Positions 13,280 to 14,900 of a stretch of DNA of 14,900 nt are shown piece after piece. Below the pieces are notes generated by a model. That model was not told the DNA's origin. It saw only the letters and a program-made list of their open reading frames with translations, and ran no database searches. The stretch comes from an uncultured Clostridia bacterium. GTDB taxonomy: Bacteria; Bacillota; Clostridia; Oscillospirales; Ruminococcaceae. The stretch lies in contig CALCSA010000128.1 in the NCBI GenBank assembly GCA_937894185.1, positions 1 through 14,900 of the forward strand, read 5' to 3'. The position numbers and the translations under genes were made by a program. Position 1 is the stretch's first letter; every line of letters starts with the position of its first letter.

Positions 13280-14116
13280 TTGGACTTACCGTTTATAAAA
13301 AAGCGGGCCAAGGAAATCAATAAAGTGATTCTTTTGCCGGTGAATGAAATTTTATCCAATCCCAATCAGCCCCGGCAATACTTTGACGAAGATGCCTTGG
13401 AGGAATTGTGCCAGAGCATTCTATCCAATGGACTGCTGCAACCTATTTCGGTGCGCCTTAACGAAAGCGGAGATTACGAGCTGATAGCAGGCGAGCGACG
13501 GCTGATGGCCTTCCGGCGATTGGGACGCTCCCAGATTCCAGCCATCCTTGAGGAGTACACCGACCAGCAAAGTTCTATGCTGGCGCTGATCGAAAACCTT
13601 CAGCGCAGAGACTTAAACTTTTTTGAGGAGGCCGTTGCCATTGATCGGCTAATGCGGGATTTGGAGCTGACTCAGCAGCAGATCAGCATGAAGATTGGCA
13701 AGGCTCAGTCTACAGTTGCCAATAAGCTTAGGCTACTGCGGTATCCCTGTAGCCTTCGGGATCGGATGCTGGAAGCAGGGCTTACCGAGCGCCATGCACG
13801 GGCAATTCTAAAATTGCCGGATTTTGAAGATCCTAAACACATTGAATTTATTATTAAGCACAAGTTCAACGTGGAGCAAACCGAAAGCTATGTGGCAGAT
13901 TGCCTGCGCAAGCTGGAACCCAAAACTCCCTCCACCCGGCTGGTAATCATTAAAGATATGCGAATTTTCTTAAACTCTATTAACAAGGCCGTCAAGCTGA
14001 TGCAAAGTGCCGGAATTCAGGTGGACTCTCAAAAGGCAGAAACCGATGAGTTTGTGGAAATGACCATTCGCGTTCCAAAGGCAGCAGTGTATCGAAAAAA
14101 AGAGGCTGCCTATTAA
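13280..14116 (+). CDS. noc: Nucleoid occlusion protein Noc (ParB family)
   Basis: Noc is a CTP-binding ParB paralogue that coats DNA around its sites and keeps the division ring off the nucleoid. The product (278 residues from TTG 13280) has the ParB N-terminal domain with GERRLMAFRRLG (71-82) and ENLQRRDLNFFEEA (105-118), a helix-turn-helix (about 131-150) and TERHARAIL (169-177). The recognition helix QSTVANKLRLL and TERHARAIL fit Noc better than ParB, as does the position before parA. ParB/Spo0J itself would be expected after parA, outside the window. AGGTGAT (13269-13275) supports TTG 13280; a GTG at 13271 would add three residues with a poorly spaced site. The short N-terminus LPFIKKRAKEINKVI could be an amphipathic, membrane-binding helix, as in known Noc. 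A terminator follows. Confidence 0.87.
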   Translation: MDLPFIKKRAKEINKVILLPVNEILSNPNQPRQYFDEDALEELCQSILSNGLLQPISVRLNESGDYELIAGERRLMAFRRLGRSQIPAILEEYTDQQSSMLALIENLQRRDLNFFEEAVAIDRLMRDLELTQQQISMKIGKAQSTVANKLRLLRYPCSLRDRMLEAGLTERHARAILKLPDFEDPKHIEFIIKHKFNVEQTESYVADCLRKLEPKTPSTRLVIIKDMRIFLNSINKAVKLMQSAGIQVDSQKAETDEFVEMTIRVPKAAVYRKKEAAY

Positions 14117-14167
14117 TCGCACTACTATATCCATTTGGATTTAGTATAAATACTCCTGTGCTGATTG

Positions 14168-14205
14168 CAACAAAAGTCGTCTTCGGACGGCTTTTGTTGT
14201 TTTTT
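14168..14205 (+). terminator. Terminator after noc, UUCG tetraloop
   Basis: Bases 14168-14181 pair with 14186-14199 in a 14-bp stem with one G-U pair, closed by a TTCG tetraloop and followed by six T residues (14200-14205). It cuts noc transcription off from parA. Confidence 0.92.
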
Positions 14206-14212
14206 ATCCCCT

Positions 14213-14228
14213 TGTTCCACGTGGAACA
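14213..14228. promoter_or_regulatory. parS centromere-like site
   Basis: TGTTCCACGTGGAACA is a perfect 16-bp palindrome. It matches the B. subtilis parS consensus TGTTNCACGTGAAACA except for one base in the right half that makes it symmetric. It sits between noc and parA, about 13 kb from the putative oriC. It should load ParB clamps and recruit SMC; this role follows from the family and is not shown by the sequence alone. Confidence 0.9.
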
Positions 14229-14238
14229 GAAAACAGGG

Positions 14239-14267
14239 TAGATATTTGCGTTCTAAAATGCTATACT
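14239..14267 (+). promoter_or_regulatory. Promoter of parA
   Basis: TAGATA (14239-14244, 4 of 6) and TATACT (14262-14267, 5 of 6) are 17 bases apart, with TG one base before the -10 (extended -10). It begins 11 bases after parS, so ParB bound or spreading from parS could repress it. Confidence 0.55.
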
Positions 14268-14317
14268 AGAAGGCATAATCAGGTTAACGATCATAAAAAA
14301 AGAAGGCAGGGGTGCAA

Positions 14318-14900
14318 GTGGGCAGGATCATTGCGGTAGCCAATCAGAAGGGTGGCGTGGGAAAAACAACCACAGCTGTCAATTTGGCGTCCGCCTTGGG
14401 ACGTGCCGGAAAAAAGGTTCTGGTGGTGGATGTGGACCCCCAAGGCAATGCCACCAGCGGTTTGGGCGTCAATAAGCGGCAAACCGCGTTTTCTACATAC
14501 AACCTTTTGATTGCGGATGCCAACATCGAGGATGTTCTGGTTCGGACAAGCTATCAAAATCTGGACCTGCTTCCTTCTAATATGAATTTGGCCGGGGTGG
14601 AAATTGAACTGGTGGAGATGGAGGAACGAGCCTATCGCCTTCGTCAGGCTATCGCGCCGGTGAAGGATCAGTATGATTTTATCTTTATCGACTGTCCCCC
14701 CTCTCTGGGGCTTATCACTCTCAATGCATTGGCGGCGGCCCAGGGGTTGTTGGTTCCCATTCAGTGCGAATACTACGCGCTGGAGGGCCTTAGTCAGCTG
14801 GTTTCCACCGTGCGTCAGGTGAAGCGGATGTACAATCCCGACATCGACTTTGAAGGGGTGCTTCTCACCATGTTTGACAATCGCCTGAACCTGACGGTGC
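14318..14900 (+). CDS. parA: Chromosome partitioning ATPase ParA/Soj (5' part, cut by window end)
   Basis: ParA/Soj is a deviant-Walker ATPase that forms ATP-dependent dimers on the nucleoid. With ParB at parS it helps segregate origins, and in B. subtilis it also regulates DnaA. The frame is open from GTG 14318 to the window end (194 codons of an expected 250-260). The start MGRIIAVANQKGGVGKTTT holds the deviant Walker A (residues 10-18), with VDVDPQGNATSGLG after it, Walker B FIFIDCPPSLG and QCEYYALEGLSQL. CAGGGG (14307-14312) is five bases before this GTG. An in-frame GTG at 14312 would add two residues, and family alignment favours 14318. The gene is truncated only by the window. parB/spo0J is expected next. 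Confidence 0.95.
   Translation, partial: MGRIIAVANQKGGVGKTTTAVNLASALGRAGKKVLVVDVDPQGNATSGLGVNKRQTAFSTYNLLIADANIEDVLVRTSYQNLDLLPSNMNLAGVEIELVEMEERAYRLRQAIAPVKDQYDFIFIDCPPSLGLITLNALAAAQGLLVPIQCEYYALEGLSQLVSTVRQVKRMYNPDIDFEGVLLTMFDNRLNLTV

Noticed and set aside
1..14900. Mobile elements, CRISPR arrays, tRNA or rRNA genes
   Set aside because: No transposase, regularly spaced repeats, or recognisable tRNA/rRNA sequence was seen in the window.

Overview
This 14.9 kb window is the replication-origin neighbourhood of a Firmicutes chromosome. A clostridial relative, perhaps of the Oscillospiraceae type, is my guess. The evidence is the order dnaA-dnaN-yaaA-recF-remB-gyrB-gyrA, a Noc-type ParB paralogue next to parA/soj, a B. 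subtilis-type parS site, a DnaA-trio origin element, strong AAGGAGG ribosome binding sites, and moderately GC-rich coding sequence. The family-level guess rests on remembered gene content, not on a search.

Layout. 1-938 is the 3' part of dnaA. 939-1294 holds no gene; it is the dnaA-dnaN spacer with degenerate DnaA boxes, a DnaA-trio tract and AT-rich DNA, so it is very likely oriC or its unwinding half. 1295-8698 is a tight rightward cluster: dnaN, yaaA, recF, remB, gyrB and gyrA (replication clamp, small S4 RNA-binding protein, recombination mediator, RemB-like regulator, DNA gyrase). It closes with a strong terminator at 8712-8745. A single leftward gene follows (8852-9082), coding for a small HPr-fold protein that lacks the phospho-accepting histidine; it has its own promoter and terminator. 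Back-to-back promoters then start a rightward RNA-modification operon, mtaB-mnmG-rsmG (9290-13175), which ends in a terminator. Last come noc (13280-14116) with its own promoter and terminator, a perfect 16-bp parS palindrome, a promoter, and the 5' part of parA/soj, which runs off the window at 14900.

How the genes fit together. DnaA, DnaN, RecF and gyrase load and support the replisome and manage supercoiling at the origin. Noc and ParA, with ParB (probably just outside), handle nucleoid occlusion and origin segregation. MtaB and MnmG modify the tRNA anticodon loop (positions 37 and 34) and RsmG methylates 16S rRNA, so that cluster tunes decoding.

The region is mostly housekeeping, and I found no convincing undescribed multi-gene system. 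The points most worth a second look are the HPr-like protein without its active-site His, a second near-consensus parS inside mnmG, the DnaA-trio origin with only degenerate DnaA boxes, the gene order relative to B. subtilis (the mnmG-rsmG-noc-parA block lies on the dnaN/gyrase side, with mtaB where mnmE is usually found), hairpins between gyrB and gyrA, and an Ala at the quinolone-contact position of GyrA.
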